Below the pieces are notes generated by a model that did no database searches, was not told where the DNA came from, and saw only the letters and a list, made by a program, of their open reading frames with translations. The position numbers and the translations under genes were made by a program. From NCBI GenBank assembly GCA_020621405.1, contig JAHRYN010000006.1, positions 30,768 through 94,767 of the forward strand: DNA of 64,000 nucleotides, read 5' to 3'. The DNA is from Betaproteobacteria bacterium. GTDB lineage: Bacteria > Pseudomonadota > Gammaproteobacteria > Burkholderiales > Rhodocyclaceae. Of this stretch, positions 54,046 to 63,690 are shown one piece after another. How positions within the stretch are numbered: the stretch's first letter is position 1; each line of letters begins with the position of its first letter.

Positions 54046-55467
54046 ATGCAGCGCCCCACCCTCCAGCACGCCGTTTCATGCCTTCTGTTGGCGCCGTTTC
54101 TGGCGCTGACCGGTTGTGCCCTGCAACACGTCGAGCCTGAGCCGCTGAACCCGCAAGCCTCGCAATCCGCTCATCAGGAACGTTCGCTGGTCGATGACCG
54201 GACGCGAGATTTCCTTGCGCAACGCAATATCGACGTATCCGACTGGCCGCCCCAACGCTGGTCGCCGGAACTGCTCGCACTGGCCGCACTGGACCGGCAT
54301 CCGGCCACCGCCCGGGCGCGGGCGCGCGCCGCGCTCGCACGGGCCGAACTGCAGACCGCCGGCCTGAAGCCCGCCAGTTCGCTGTCGCCGACACTGGAAC
54401 GCCACAACCAGCACGACGCCGGCCAGTCGCCATGGAGCGTCGGGCTCGCGCTGGATCTGGCGGTGACCGGCGAGTCGGTGCGCGAGGCGCGCATCGACCG
54501 CGCGCGGCTGCTGGCCGACGCGGCGCTGCTCGAGGAAGCGGACGCCGCCTGGTCGATCCGCTCGGCCGCGCTGCGCGCGCAACTCGAACTGTGGTCGAGC
54601 AGCGCGGAGCTGAAGCTGCTCGACCAGCTGGTCGCAAACTCGCTGGAGGCGCAGCGCGTGATGCAGAAACGCCACGAACTGGGCGCCGCCGACGCACTCG
54701 ACCTGGCAACCGTGCGCAGCGCCGCCGCGCAGGCCGAATCCCGCTTCGTGCAGGCCGAACAGCGCCGCCTGCGCGCCCGGGGCGATCTGACGCAGGCACT
54801 TGCGCTGCCACAGTCGGCGCTCGACGCACTGACGATGGACGACCGCGACTTCGAACAGCCGGCTGCACTGCCGGCAGCCGATGCCCTGCGCGCAAGCGCG
54901 ACACTCGACCGCATCGACCTGCGTCGCGCACTGGCGCAGCACGCAGCGGCCGAAGCAGCGTTGCAGGTCGAGCTGCGCGCGCAGTATCCGGAAATCCGCA
55001 TCCGTCCCGGACTGCTGTGGGACCAGGGCGCGATGGTGTGGCAGATGGGCGCATCGCTGCCGCTGTTTTCCGTCGAGCGCCAGGCCGGTCCGATCGCCGA
55101 AGCGGTGGCGCGGCGCGAAATCGCGGCGCAGGATTTCCTCGCCCTGCAGGCACAGGCGCTGGCCGCACTCGACGCCGCCCGCGCACGTCTGGCCGCCGCC
55201 CGCCTCGACACCGACAGCGCCGAGGCGGAACAGGACGAGGCGCGTCAGCAGGCGACGCGAACCGAACAGCGATTCAGGCGCGGCGACGCCGACCGGCTGG
55301 ACCGCCTGCTCGCACGCAGCCGCGTGATCGAAGCGGAGCTTCGCGTGTTGCAGGCGCTCGGCCGCAGCGCGACGTCCCGGCTGGCGCTGGAGGACGCACT
55401 GCAACGCCCGCTCGCCCAGCTCAAACCACTCGAAATCGTCCGCCTCACATCGGAGAGCACGCCATGA
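54046..55467 (+). CDS. TolC-type outer membrane efflux lipoprotein
   Basis: A 473-residue outer membrane factor. The signal ends with a lipobox (LALTGCALQ, Cys about residue 24). Two long alpha-helical hairpins rich in Ala, Arg and Glu fill the rest, for example RHELGAADALDLATVRSAAAQAES, as in CzcC/TolC proteins. It is the first gene of an efflux operon with a membrane fusion protein and an RND pump; its stop overlaps the next ATG (ATGA). Confidence 0.88.
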   Translation: MQRPTLQHAVSCLLLAPFLALTGCALQHVEPEPLNPQASQSAHQERSLVDDRTRDFLAQRNIDVSDWPPQRWSPELLALAALDRHPATARARARAALARAELQTAGLKPASSLSPTLERHNQHDAGQSPWSVGLALDLAVTGESVREARIDRARLLADAALLEEADAAWSIRSAALRAQLELWSSSAELKLLDQLVANSLEAQRVMQKRHELGAADALDLATVRSAAAQAESRFVQAEQRRLRARGDLTQALALPQSALDALTMDDRDFEQPAALPAADALRASATLDRIDLRRALAQHAAAEAALQVELRAQYPEIRIRPGLLWDQGAMVWQMGASLPLFSVERQAGPIAEAVARREIAAQDFLALQAQALAALDAARARLAAARLDTDSAEAEQDEARQQATRTEQRFRRGDADRLDRLLARSRVIEAELRVLQALGRSATSRLALEDALQRPLAQLKPLEIVRLTSESTP

Positions 55468-56537
55468 CGCCGGACAACGCAAACACCGCACCGCGGGCGC
55501 ACATCGCCTACCGCCTGCTTTTCGTCATGGGCCTGCTGCTGATCGCCCTGGTCTGGGCGCTGATCTACTACGCGCGTGACGAATGGGCACTGCATGCGGC
55601 GCGCGAAGACGACGACATCGCCGTGCCATCGCTGGTCGAGCGCGACGACAGCGGACTGACCCGCGTCAAACTGACGGCGGCGGCCCAGACCGCAAGCGGC
55701 ATCGAACTCGGACAGCCGCTGACCGTGCGTGCCGGCACCGAGCGCGAGGCGCAGGCCGTGGTGCTCGATCTGGAGCCGCTGTTCGCGCTGCGCAGCCAGC
55801 AGCAGGAAGCGCGCGCCGACATCGCCCGGCTGGCCTCACAGCTCGCGCGTTCGGAAGCGGAACGCGACCGGGTGCAGGCGCTGTTCAACGACGACCGCAA
55901 CCTGTCGGAGCGGGCGCTGCAGGGCGCACGCAGCCAGGCCGAACAGGACCGCAGCGCGCTGGCCGCCGCGCGTGCGCGTGCCGACGGCCTGCACGCCCGC
56001 CTGGTCCAGGGCTGGGGCGTACTCGCCGGCAGCCCGTCCGGCGACGCACCGGCCGTGCTCGAACGCCTCGCCGACCGGCGCAGCGCACTGGTCGCCATCG
56101 CGCAGCGCGGCTCCGGCGAGCCGCCCACGCTGATGCAGCTGCGCCTGGCCGACAGCGAAAACGCGATCGAAGCCCGCCGCATCGGCCCGGCACCGCGCAG
56201 CCTGGCACAGAGTGCCGGCGAAACCTGGCTGTACGCGACCGAACGCGTGCTGCCGGCCGGCACCCGGCTGGCGGCACGCGGCGTCATCGGCAGCGCGACG
56301 CTGCATCTGGTGCCGAACGATGCGGTCGTGTGGTACGCCGGCCTGCCGTGGGTCTATGTGCGCGACGACGACGAACCGGAAGCCTTCACGCGGCAGGCCC
56401 TGCCGCACGATGCCCAGCGCCCGGACGGCTGGCTGGCGCCGGCGCTGGAGGACGATGCGCGCATCGTCACGCGCGGCGCGCAGCTGCTGCTGTCGGAAGA
56501 ACTCAAGCACACGCTGGCCGACGAGAACAACGACTGA
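55464..56537 (+). CDS. Membrane fusion protein of RND efflux system
   Basis: A 357-residue periplasmic adaptor. One N-terminal membrane helix (YRLLFVMGLLLIALVWALIYYA, about residues 17-38) anchors it. A helical hairpin region (LRSQQQEARADIARLASQLARSEAERD, split at about 109-136) is followed by beta-rich C-terminal domains ending in RIVTRGAQLLLSEELK, the usual adaptor closing strand. Lipoyl halves are poorly recognisable, so it is a divergent family member. GGAGAG precedes the ATG at 55464. Confidence 0.82.
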   Translation: MTPDNANTAPRAHIAYRLLFVMGLLLIALVWALIYYARDEWALHAAREDDDIAVPSLVERDDSGLTRVKLTAAAQTASGIELGQPLTVRAGTEREAQAVVLDLEPLFALRSQQQEARADIARLASQLARSEAERDRVQALFNDDRNLSERALQGARSQAEQDRSALAAARARADGLHARLVQGWGVLAGSPSGDAPAVLERLADRRSALVAIAQRGSGEPPTLMQLRLADSENAIEARRIGPAPRSLAQSAGETWLYATERVLPAGTRLAARGVIGSATLHLVPNDAVVWYAGLPWVYVRDDDEPEAFTRQALPHDAQRPDGWLAPALEDDARIVTRGAQLLLSEELKHTLADENND

Positions 56538-56584
56538 GCAATGACCGAGCACCACGCAGATCACGCCCACCTGGCGGCAATCCC

Positions 56585-59500
56585 ATGATCGAAGCCATCG
56601 TCCGTTTCTCGGTACGCCGGCCGGGCATCGTGCTCGCGCTGTCGCTGGTGCTGGCGGTCTATGCGGTCACCCGCATGTTCGAAGCCCGGCTGGACGTGTT
56701 CCCGGAATTCGCACCGGCGCAGGTGGTGATACAGACCGAAGCGCCCGGACTGCCGGCCGATCTGGTCGAAACCCGCGTCAGCACGCCGATCGAGGCCGCG
56801 GTATCGGGCACGCGCGGCATCAGGGAACTGCGCTCGCAGTCCATTCCCGGCCTGTCGGTCGTGCACGTCATCTTCGACGAGAAATCGGACCTGTTCCGCA
56901 ACCGCCAGCTGGTGGCCGAACGTCTGGCCACGCTGGGCGCCCTGCTGCCGGCCGGCGTGACGCCGGTGATCACGCCGCTGACCTCGTCGGCCAGCACGCT
57001 GCTGGGCGTCGGGCTCACCTCGGACAGCCGCTCGGCGATGGACGTGCGCTATCTGGTCGATTCGGTCGTGCGCCCGCACCTGCTGTCGGTGCAGGGCGTG
57101 GCCGACGTCAATGTATTCGGCGGCGAAGTGCGGCAGTGGCAGATACAGCTCGACCCGGCCCGGCTGCGCACGCTCGGCGTCACGCTGGCCGATGTCGAAC
57201 AGGCGGCGCGCGGTGCGGCCACCGTGGCCGGTGCCGGCTTCGTCGAAAACGACAACCAGCGCCTGCTGATCGCCATCGACGCCACGCCGGCAACACCGCG
57301 CAGTCTGGAACAGCTCACGGTGACGCTGCCGGACGGACGTTCGCTGGCGCTGGGCGACGTCGGCCGCGTGCGCGAAGCCGCCGGTCCGTCGATCAGCGCG
57401 GCGCAGATCAACGGCACGCCGGGCGTGTTCATGATGGTGCAGGGCCAGCTCGGCGCCAACACGCTGGGCGTCACGCTGGAACTGGAAAAGGCGCTGGCCG
57501 AACTGGCGCCGCTGCTCGAACGCGAACACCTGACGCTGCATCCGGCGCTGTTCCGCCCGGCCAACTTCATCCAGACGGCGCTGGGCAACGTACGCGCCGA
57601 CGTGATGATCGGTGCCTCGCTGGTGGTCATCGTGCTGTTCGTGTTCCTGTTCAACCTGCGCACCGCCTTCATTTCGGCGGTGGCCATTCCGCTGTCCCTG
57701 CTGGCAGCGGTGCTGGTGATGCTCGAATCCGGCGCCAGCCTGAACATCATGGTGCTGGGCGGCCTGGCGATCGCGCTCGGCGAGGTGGTCGACGACGCCA
57801 TCATCGACTGCGAGAACATCTACCGCCGGCTGCGCGAGAACCGCCATCGCGACGCACCCGCCGCGTCCTGGAAGGTGGTGCTGGACGCGTCGATGGAGGT
57901 GCGCAGCTCGGTGGTGTACGCCACCTTCATCGTGGCACTGGTGTTCGTGCCGCTGCTGACCCTCTCGGGCGTGGCCGGCAAGCTGTTCGCGCCGCTGGGC
58001 ACCGCCTACATCCTGGCCATCCTGGCGTCGCTGGTGGTCGCACTGACCGTCACGCCGGCGATGAGCTGGCTGCTGCTGGGCCGGCGTGACCTGCCGGACG
58101 ACGATCCGCCACTGGTGCGCTGGCTGCGGCCGCGCTACGAGCGCACGCTGCGCGCCATCGAACGGCGGCCGCGCACGCTGATCGCCGGCGTCATGCTGTT
58201 CCTCGCGGCCGGCCTCGGCGTGCTGCCGCTGTTCGGCGGCGAATTCATTCCGCCGCTGAAGGAAGGCCACTACATCGTGCACCTGTCGGCCATCCCCGGC
58301 ACGGCACCGGACGAGGTGCTGCGGGTCGGCCGCAAGATGACCGAGAAGATACTGGCCATCGACGGCGTGAAGTCGGTCGCCCAGTGGGTCGGCCGCGCAC
58401 AGAATGGTGCCGATCCGTTCGGCCCGCACTACAGCGAGGTCGAGATCGAGATCGGCGCGCTCGACGGCCATGCGCAGTCACGCGTGCTGGCTGACATCCG
58501 GCGTACGGTCACCGGCGACGATGGCGACGAAGACCGCTCGGACGAGGAAGCGCAGAAATCGGTCGGCTTCCCCGGCCTGGCCTTTTCGGTCAATACCTTC
58601 CTGACCGAGCGCATCGGCGAAACCGAATCCGGTTTCCCGGCGACGCTGGTGGTGCAGGTGTTCGGCAGCAATCTGGACCGGCTAGACGCCGACGCCACCG
58701 CGGTCGCCACCGCGCTGGCGCGCGTCAGGGGAGCCACCGACGTACAGGTGCTGGCGCCACCCGGCACGCCGGAAATCGTCGTGCGGCCGCGCCTGGACAA
58801 GCTGGCGGTCTGGCGCCTGACACCGGAGGACGTGCTGACCGCGGCGACCACCGCATTCGCCGGCTTGAAGGTCAGCGAGGTCTATCGCGGCACGCTGGCC
58901 ACACCGCTGGTGGTCACGCTCGACCCCGACCATCGCCGTTCGCCGGCGGAAATCGGGCGGCTGCCGCTGCGCACGCCGGATGGCCGCCTGGTCGAACTGC
59001 GCGACGTGGCCGACATCGCGGTCGAGAACGGCCGCTACAAGATCCTGCACGCCGGCGGCAAGCGGGTGCAGGCCATCACGGCCAACCTCGCCGCCGGCCA
59101 AGATCTGGCCGCCTTCAGCGACGCCGTGCATCGCACGCTGAAGAACGACGTGAAGCTCAGCGCCGGCAGCTACTACACGGTCACCGGCGCCGCCGAAGCA
59201 CAGGCGCAGGCCCGGCGCGAACTGATCACGCACTCGGCGCTGGCCGCCGCCGCCATCGCCGTGCTGCTGATGCTGGCCTTCACCAACCTGCGCAATCTGG
59301 CGATCACCTTCGTGAACCTGCCGTTCGCGCTGATCGGCGGCGTACTCGCCGCACTGGCCGGCGGTGGCTGGCTGTCGCTGGGTTCGGTAGTCGGCTTCGT
59401 CACGCTGTTCGGCATCACGCTGCGCAATTCCATCATGCTGGCGTCGCACTACCAGCATCTGGTCGAGCGCGAGGGTCACCTGTGGAATGTCGACACCGCG

Positions 59501-59728
59501 ATACTCGGCGCCGCACAGCGCCTGCCATCGATCCTGATGACGGCGCTGGTGACCGGACTGGGCCTGATGCCGCTGGTACTGGGATCGGGCGAACCCGGAC
59601 GCGAGCTCGAAGGCCCGATGGCCGCCATCATCGTCGGCGGCCTGGCCACCTCGACCCTGCTCAATCTGCTGGTGCTGCCGACCCTGCTGCTGCATTACGG
59701 ACGGTTCACTGCACCAGCCCGCGATTGA
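56585..59728 (+). CDS. RND efflux permease, heavy-metal (CusA/CzcA) type
   Basis: A 1047-residue inner membrane pump with the twelve-helix RND layout and two large periplasmic loops. It begins IEAIVRFSVRRPGIVLALSL. Helix 4 has VVDDAIIDCENIYRRLREN, the HME-RND proton relay region with two Asp, and LFGITLRNSIMLASHYQHLV marks the C-terminal half. With the TolC-type and adaptor genes it forms a tripartite exporter; cation or organic substrate cannot be decided, and no metal-binding histidine-rich segment is seen. A REP palindrome pair follows the stop after 29 bp. Confidence 0.9.
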   Translation: MIEAIVRFSVRRPGIVLALSLVLAVYAVTRMFEARLDVFPEFAPAQVVIQTEAPGLPADLVETRVSTPIEAAVSGTRGIRELRSQSIPGLSVVHVIFDEKSDLFRNRQLVAERLATLGALLPAGVTPVITPLTSSASTLLGVGLTSDSRSAMDVRYLVDSVVRPHLLSVQGVADVNVFGGEVRQWQIQLDPARLRTLGVTLADVEQAARGAATVAGAGFVENDNQRLLIAIDATPATPRSLEQLTVTLPDGRSLALGDVGRVREAAGPSISAAQINGTPGVFMMVQGQLGANTLGVTLELEKALAELAPLLEREHLTLHPALFRPANFIQTALGNVRADVMIGASLVVIVLFVFLFNLRTAFISAVAIPLSLLAAVLVMLESGASLNIMVLGGLAIALGEVVDDAIIDCENIYRRLRENRHRDAPAASWKVVLDASMEVRSSVVYATFIVALVFVPLLTLSGVAGKLFAPLGTAYILAILASLVVALTVTPAMSWLLLGRRDLPDDDPPLVRWLRPRYERTLRAIERRPRTLIAGVMLFLAAGLGVLPLFGGEFIPPLKEGHYIVHLSAIPGTAPDEVLRVGRKMTEKILAIDGVKSVAQWVGRAQNGADPFGPHYSEVEIEIGALDGHAQSRVLADIRRTVTGDDGDEDRSDEEAQKSVGFPGLAFSVNTFLTERIGETESGFPATLVVQVFGSNLDRLDADATAVATALARVRGATDVQVLAPPGTPEIVVRPRLDKLAVWRLTPEDVLTAATTAFAGLKVSEVYRGTLATPLVVTLDPDHRRSPAEIGRLPLRTPDGRLVELRDVADIAVENGRYKILHAGGKRVQAITANLAAGQDLAAFSDAVHRTLKNDVKLSAGSYYTVTGAAEAQAQARRELITHSALAAAAIAVLLMLAFTNLRNLAITFVNLPFALIGGVLAALAGGGWLSLGSVVGFVTLFGITLRNSIMLASHYQHLVEREGHLWNVDTAILGAAQRLPSILMTALVTGLGLMPLVLGSGEPGRELEGPMAAIIVGGLATSTLLNLLVLPTLLLHYGRFTAPARD

Positions 59729-59757
59729 CGAACACGTCGACGGATTTCAAAGTCTGG

Positions 59758-59828
59758 ATCGCGAGCATGGCTCGCTCCTACAAAACCGTGCTGCACAGCG
59801 CTCTGTAGGAGCGAGCCATGCTCGCGAT
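59758..59828. repeat. REP-type palindrome pair (BIME-like)
   Basis: A perfect 25-bp inverted repeat (59758-59782 and 59804-59828) with a 21-base spacer. Each arm holds its own palindrome GCGAGC-ATG-GCTCGC beside CTCCTACA. The unit GTAGGAGCGAGC...GCTCGCGAT resembles REP elements known from pseudomonads. The same motif recurs in the array at 63691-64000. Confidence 0.88.
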
Positions 59829-59969
59829 AACCCCACGTCAAATTGGCACCGGGCGCTGCTCCACGACCGAATCGCAACCCTGGATCGTTTCTGCCGCCTG
59901 CAGAAGCTCCCCGAATGCAAACCCGGTGACGTCTGCGCCTAAACTGCGAACCCTGCCGGCCCCGACACC

Positions 59970-60425
59970 ATGATCCGCATCGTCCTCGACACCAACGCCG
60001 TGCTCGACCTGCTGCTGTGGCACAACCCCGAGCTGGACTGCGTCGCCCGCGCGCTGGCCGACGGCGGCGGGCGCCTGCTGTGCGACGACGCCTGTCTGCG
60101 CGAACTGCGTACCGTGCTGCGCTATCCGAAATTCGGTATCGACGAGACGCAGGCAGCCGCGCTGTACGACGCGTACTGCAGCCGCATCGAACTGCAGGCG
60201 ATGCCGGAAACGCCCGATCCGACGTTGCCGCGCTGCCGTGACCGGGAGGACCAGAAATTCTTCGACCTGGCCGTGCGCACCGGCGCCGACCTGCTGGTGT
60301 CGCGCGACCGCGCGCTGCTCAGGCTCGGCCGTCATCGTCTGTGTCCGCCGCATTTGCGCGTGCTGAATCCGCCTGCGATGCAGCACCTGTTCGCCCCCGC
60401 GCCCGGCTCCGTGCCCTCCGTCTGA
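59970..60425 (+). CDS. PIN-domain putative toxin, orphan
   Basis: A 151-residue PIN-fold nuclease-like protein of the family often annotated as toxin component. The acidic residues of the domain lie in RIVLDTNAVLDLLLW (Asp about residue 6), CVARALADGG and LPRCRDREDQKFFDLAVRTGADLLVSRD (split, two Asp near 93 and 99). No antitoxin gene adjoins it: upstream is the REP pair and downstream is the receptor gene. It may be an orphan or a tRNA/rRNA nuclease of other use. Confidence 0.8.
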   Translation: MIRIVLDTNAVLDLLLWHNPELDCVARALADGGGRLLCDDACLRELRTVLRYPKFGIDETQAAALYDAYCSRIELQAMPETPDPTLPRCRDREDQKFFDLAVRTGADLLVSRDRALLRLGRHRLCPPHLRVLNPPAMQHLFAPAPGSVPSV

Positions 60426-60569
60426 AGGCATCCGCACGGTTCAAGCTTTTCGCGATGCCGGGCCTGATGGCGCTGCGTATACTCCGCCCCGCCTGACCAG
60501 ACGCGCGCAGACGCGTCACGCAAACCGGACTGCGCCAACGCCAGTCGATACCCAGAGAGAGGCTTCCCG

Positions 60570-62795
60570 ATGTCACCTGCGCTCCGTCTTACCCCGCTCG
60601 CCCTTGCGCTCGCCCTGCTGGGCCAGAGTGCGCTCGCCGATGAACCCGTCCGCGCACCGACCGTCGTCGTCACCGGCACGCGCGTCGAGCAGAATTCCTT
60701 CGATCTGCCGATGGCGATCGATTCGGTCGATGCGACGACCATCCAGGACCAGCGTGCGACGGTGAATGTTTCCGAGGTGATCAACCGCGTGCCGGGCGTA
60801 CTGTCGGCGGGCAAGGAAAACTACACGCAGGAACAGTCGCTGACCATCCGCGGCTTCGGCGCCCGCTCGCAGTTCGGCGTGCGCGGCGTGAAACTGTTCG
60901 CCGACGGCATTCCGGCCAGCACGCCGGACGGCCAGGGCGGCACCGGCCTGTTCGATCTGGCCTCGGCCGGACGCATCGAAGTGCTGCGCGGCCCCTTCTC
61001 CGCGCTGTACGGCAACCATTCCGGCGGCGTGGTGCAGCTGTTCACCGAGGACGGCCCCGAACACTTCACCGTCACGCCGAGCTTCCAGGCCGGCAGCTAC
61101 GGCACCACACGCTACGGCCTGAAGTTCGGCGACACCGTCGGCAACTTCAACTACACGGCCAGCACGTCCCGCTTCGATACCGACGGCTATCGGGACTACA
61201 GCCGGTCGCAGAAGGAACAATCCAACTTCAAGGCGCGCTGGACGCTGGGCAACAAGAGCACGCTGACCGTCGTCGGCAACTATCTCGCACAGAGTGGCCA
61301 GGATCCGCTGGGTCTGACGCTGGCTCAACTGAAGGCCGACCGCAGGCAGCAAGGCGTGGCCTCGGCCGGTGCAGGCGACATCACCGCCGCCCAGTTCGGC
61401 GCCCGCCGCAGCCTGGACAACGCCCAAGGCGGTGTGGTGTTCGAGACCGCACTGACCGACATCGACACACTGCGCGCCATGTTCTATCTGGGCAATCGCA
61501 GCAACGCACAGTACCTGGCGATCAACACGACGACACAGAACAACATCCGTGCTTCGGGCGGATTGTCTACCTTCGATCGTGATTACTGGGGCACGAGCCT
61601 GCGCTGGACGCGCAAGCTGGACAAGGTGACCCTGACCGTCGGCGGCGAGTACGAACGGGCGGACGAAGACCGTCTGGGCTATCGCAACGACGGCGCAGGC
61701 AGCGAACTCTACGGCTCGCGCGGCGCGCTCAAGCGCGACGAGCGCAACGTCGCCGAACAGTCCGGCGTGTTCGCACAGGGCGAATGGAATGCCACGGACG
61801 TGCTCGCGCTGTCGGCCGGCGTGCGCTACACGCACGTGAAGTTCCGGTCCGACGACCGCTTCGTGTGTACGGTGATCGGCAGCACCTGCCCGGGAACCGC
61901 CAGCGGCAGCACGGTCAGCGCCAGCACGTTCAATCCGGACGACAGCGGCTCGATCAGCCACAGCGACTGGACCTCGGCCGTCGGCGCGCTGTGGAAGCTG
62001 ACGCAGAGCACCAATCTGTACGCCAACGTCGGCCGGAGTTTCGAAGCACCGACCCTGATCGAACTGTCCTACCAGCCCGACCAGAGTGCCAGCGGCCTGA
62101 ACTTCGGCCTGGAGCCGTCGACCAGCATGCAGTATGAGGTCGGCGTGAAGTCCTTCCTCACGGACGCCACCAAGGTCGAGGCTTCGGTGTTCTTCATCGA
62201 CACCAAGAACGAGATCGTGGTGTTCAACAATGCCAGCGGCCGCGTGAGCTACCAGAATGCGGGCACGACCTCGCGCCGCGGCATGGAACTGAGCATCGAT
62301 TCACGCCTGACCAGCAAGCTGGCGGCATATGGCGCACTGACGCTGCTCAACGCGGAATTCGACGACAGCTTCATGACCTGCGCGGTTGCGCGATGCACTC
62401 AGGGAACACCGACCGTCGCCAATCCGAACGGGCCGGTGCGGGTGAATTCCGGCAACAAGATCGCCGGCATCGCCAACAGGACGCTGTACGGCGAACTGAC
62501 CTACCGCGAACCGTCCATCGGCTTCAGCGGCGCTGTCGAAGTACGTGCAAGCGGACGCATGTTCGCCGATGACACCAACAACGCACGCGTCGGCGGCTAC
62601 ACCATCACCAGCCTGCGCGGTGGCTTCAACCAGAAGGCCGGTGCGTGGAAATTCAATGAGTTTGTCCGCGTCGACAATCTGTTCGACAAGGAATACGTCG
62701 GCTCGGTCTACGTGAACGACGGCAACCAGCGCTACTACGCGCCGGCTGCCGAGCGCACCTGGCTGATCGGCATATCGGCTTCCTACACGCTGTAA
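60570..62795 (+). CDS. pqqU: TonB-dependent receptor, PqqU/YncD-like
   Basis: A 741-residue outer membrane receptor. After a signal peptide (LALALALLGQSALADEP) and a TonB-box-like TVVVTGTR comes the plug with LTIRGFGARSQFGVRGVKLF, GIPASTPDGQGGTGLFDL and VEVLRGPFSALYGNHSGG-type sequence (here IEVLRGPFSALYGN). The barrel ends VDNLFDKEYVGSVYVNDGNQ and ISASYTL. From memory these segments match E. coli YncD/PqqU, which imports pyrroloquinoline quinone, better than siderophore receptors. PQQ uptake would suit the quinoprotein-related genes at 50612-53946, but substrate remains an inference. The 3' end overlaps the convergent tatD gene by 13 bp. Confidence 0.8.
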   Translation: MSPALRLTPLALALALLGQSALADEPVRAPTVVVTGTRVEQNSFDLPMAIDSVDATTIQDQRATVNVSEVINRVPGVLSAGKENYTQEQSLTIRGFGARSQFGVRGVKLFADGIPASTPDGQGGTGLFDLASAGRIEVLRGPFSALYGNHSGGVVQLFTEDGPEHFTVTPSFQAGSYGTTRYGLKFGDTVGNFNYTASTSRFDTDGYRDYSRSQKEQSNFKARWTLGNKSTLTVVGNYLAQSGQDPLGLTLAQLKADRRQQGVASAGAGDITAAQFGARRSLDNAQGGVVFETALTDIDTLRAMFYLGNRSNAQYLAINTTTQNNIRASGGLSTFDRDYWGTSLRWTRKLDKVTLTVGGEYERADEDRLGYRNDGAGSELYGSRGALKRDERNVAEQSGVFAQGEWNATDVLALSAGVRYTHVKFRSDDRFVCTVIGSTCPGTASGSTVSASTFNPDDSGSISHSDWTSAVGALWKLTQSTNLYANVGRSFEAPTLIELSYQPDQSASGLNFGLEPSTSMQYEVGVKSFLTDATKVEASVFFIDTKNEIVVFNNASGRVSYQNAGTTSRRGMELSIDSRLTSKLAAYGALTLLNAEFDDSFMTCAVARCTQGTPTVANPNGPVRVNSGNKIAGIANRTLYGELTYREPSIGFSGAVEVRASGRMFADDTNNARVGGYTITSLRGGFNQKAGAWKFNEFVRVDNLFDKEYVGSVYVNDGNQRYYAPAAERTWLIGISASYTL

Positions 62796-63580
62796 GCCAC
62801 CGGAGCCTGCGACAACCGGGGCAATGCGCGCATTGCATTGTCCCCGGTCGCGCGCACCAGTTCCGCGGGCTGCACGCCCCGGATGGCGGCGATGGTCTGC
62901 GCGATGCGGGCCAGATTCGCCGGTTCGTTGCGCCTGCCGGACGCGAATTCCGGCGGAATGTCCGGCGCATCGGTCTCCAGCACGATGGCGTCGAGCGGCA
63001 GTTCGGTCACCAGACGGCGCAGATTCAGCGCACGCGACCACGTGACCGCACCACCGAAGCCCAGCACGAAACCCAGCTTGATGAATTCGTCGGCCTGCTG
63101 ACGGCTGCCGTTGAAGGCGTGCGCGATGCCGCCGGGGCCATTGCGCCCGAACACGGCGCGCAAGTGTTTCAGGATCCGGTCCTGGCTGCGCCGCACATGC
63201 AGCAGCACCGGCAGACCGAAGTCGCGCGCCAGCCCGAGCTGACGCACGAAAAAATCCTCCTGCAACTGCGGATCGATGCCGTCGACGAAGAAATCCAGTC
63301 CGATCTCGCCGACCGCGATGACGGCCGGGTCGTCCATCTCGAATGCCAGGCTGTCGATATCAGCCGGACCGGCCGCCGGAACGTACAGCGGATGGATGCC
63401 CAGCGCGTAACGCAGATCGGCATGGATGGCGCACAGCGCCCGCACCCGCGAAAACCCGCTCCGATCCACCGCCGGCAGCACCATGCAGCCGACACCCGCA
63501 GCGCGCGCACGCGCCAGCACCTCGTTGCGGTCGGCATCGAATTCGAAGGCGTCGAGATGACAGTGGGTATCGATCAGCAC
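62783..63580 (-). CDS. TatD family metal-dependent hydrolase
   Basis: A 265-residue TIM-barrel DNase/hydrolase. Metal ligands are visible: IDTHCHLDAFEF (His, His), AVGEIGLDFF (Glu), LPVLLHVRRS (His), GGIAHAFNGS (His) and VLETDAPDIP (Asp). TatD-type enzymes act as 3'-5' exonucleases in DNA repair or on D-amino acid tRNA-like substrates. A GTG at 63580 was chosen, so the protein starts at LIDTHCHLD like its relatives; other non-ATG starts lie at 63589 and 63610. REP-containing repeats follow upstream of the start. Confidence 0.88.
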   Translation of the reverse strand: MLIDTHCHLDAFEFDADRNEVLARARAAGVGCMVLPAVDRSGFSRVRALCAIHADLRYALGIHPLYVPAAGPADIDSLAFEMDDPAVIAVGEIGLDFFVDGIDPQLQEDFFVRQLGLARDFGLPVLLHVRRSQDRILKHLRAVFGRNGPGGIAHAFNGSRQQADEFIKLGFVLGFGGAVTWSRALNLRRLVTELPLDAIVLETDAPDIPPEFASGRRNEPANLARIAQTIAAIRGVQPAELVRATGDNAMRALPRLSQAPVAYSV

Positions 63581-63690
63581 ATCGCGCACGGCCTGGGGCA
63601 GAAGGCACAAGCATAACGCCCGTCACGGGGGCGACGGTGATCGCGATCATGAGCGGAGGTGCCGCGACATTTCTGCTGGCGCAAACCACG

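Noticed and set aside
60426..60569. Riboswitch upstream of the TonB receptor gene
   Set aside because: No cobalamin-box or other conserved aptamer core was recognised; only a possible -10 (TATACT at 60478) without a good -35.
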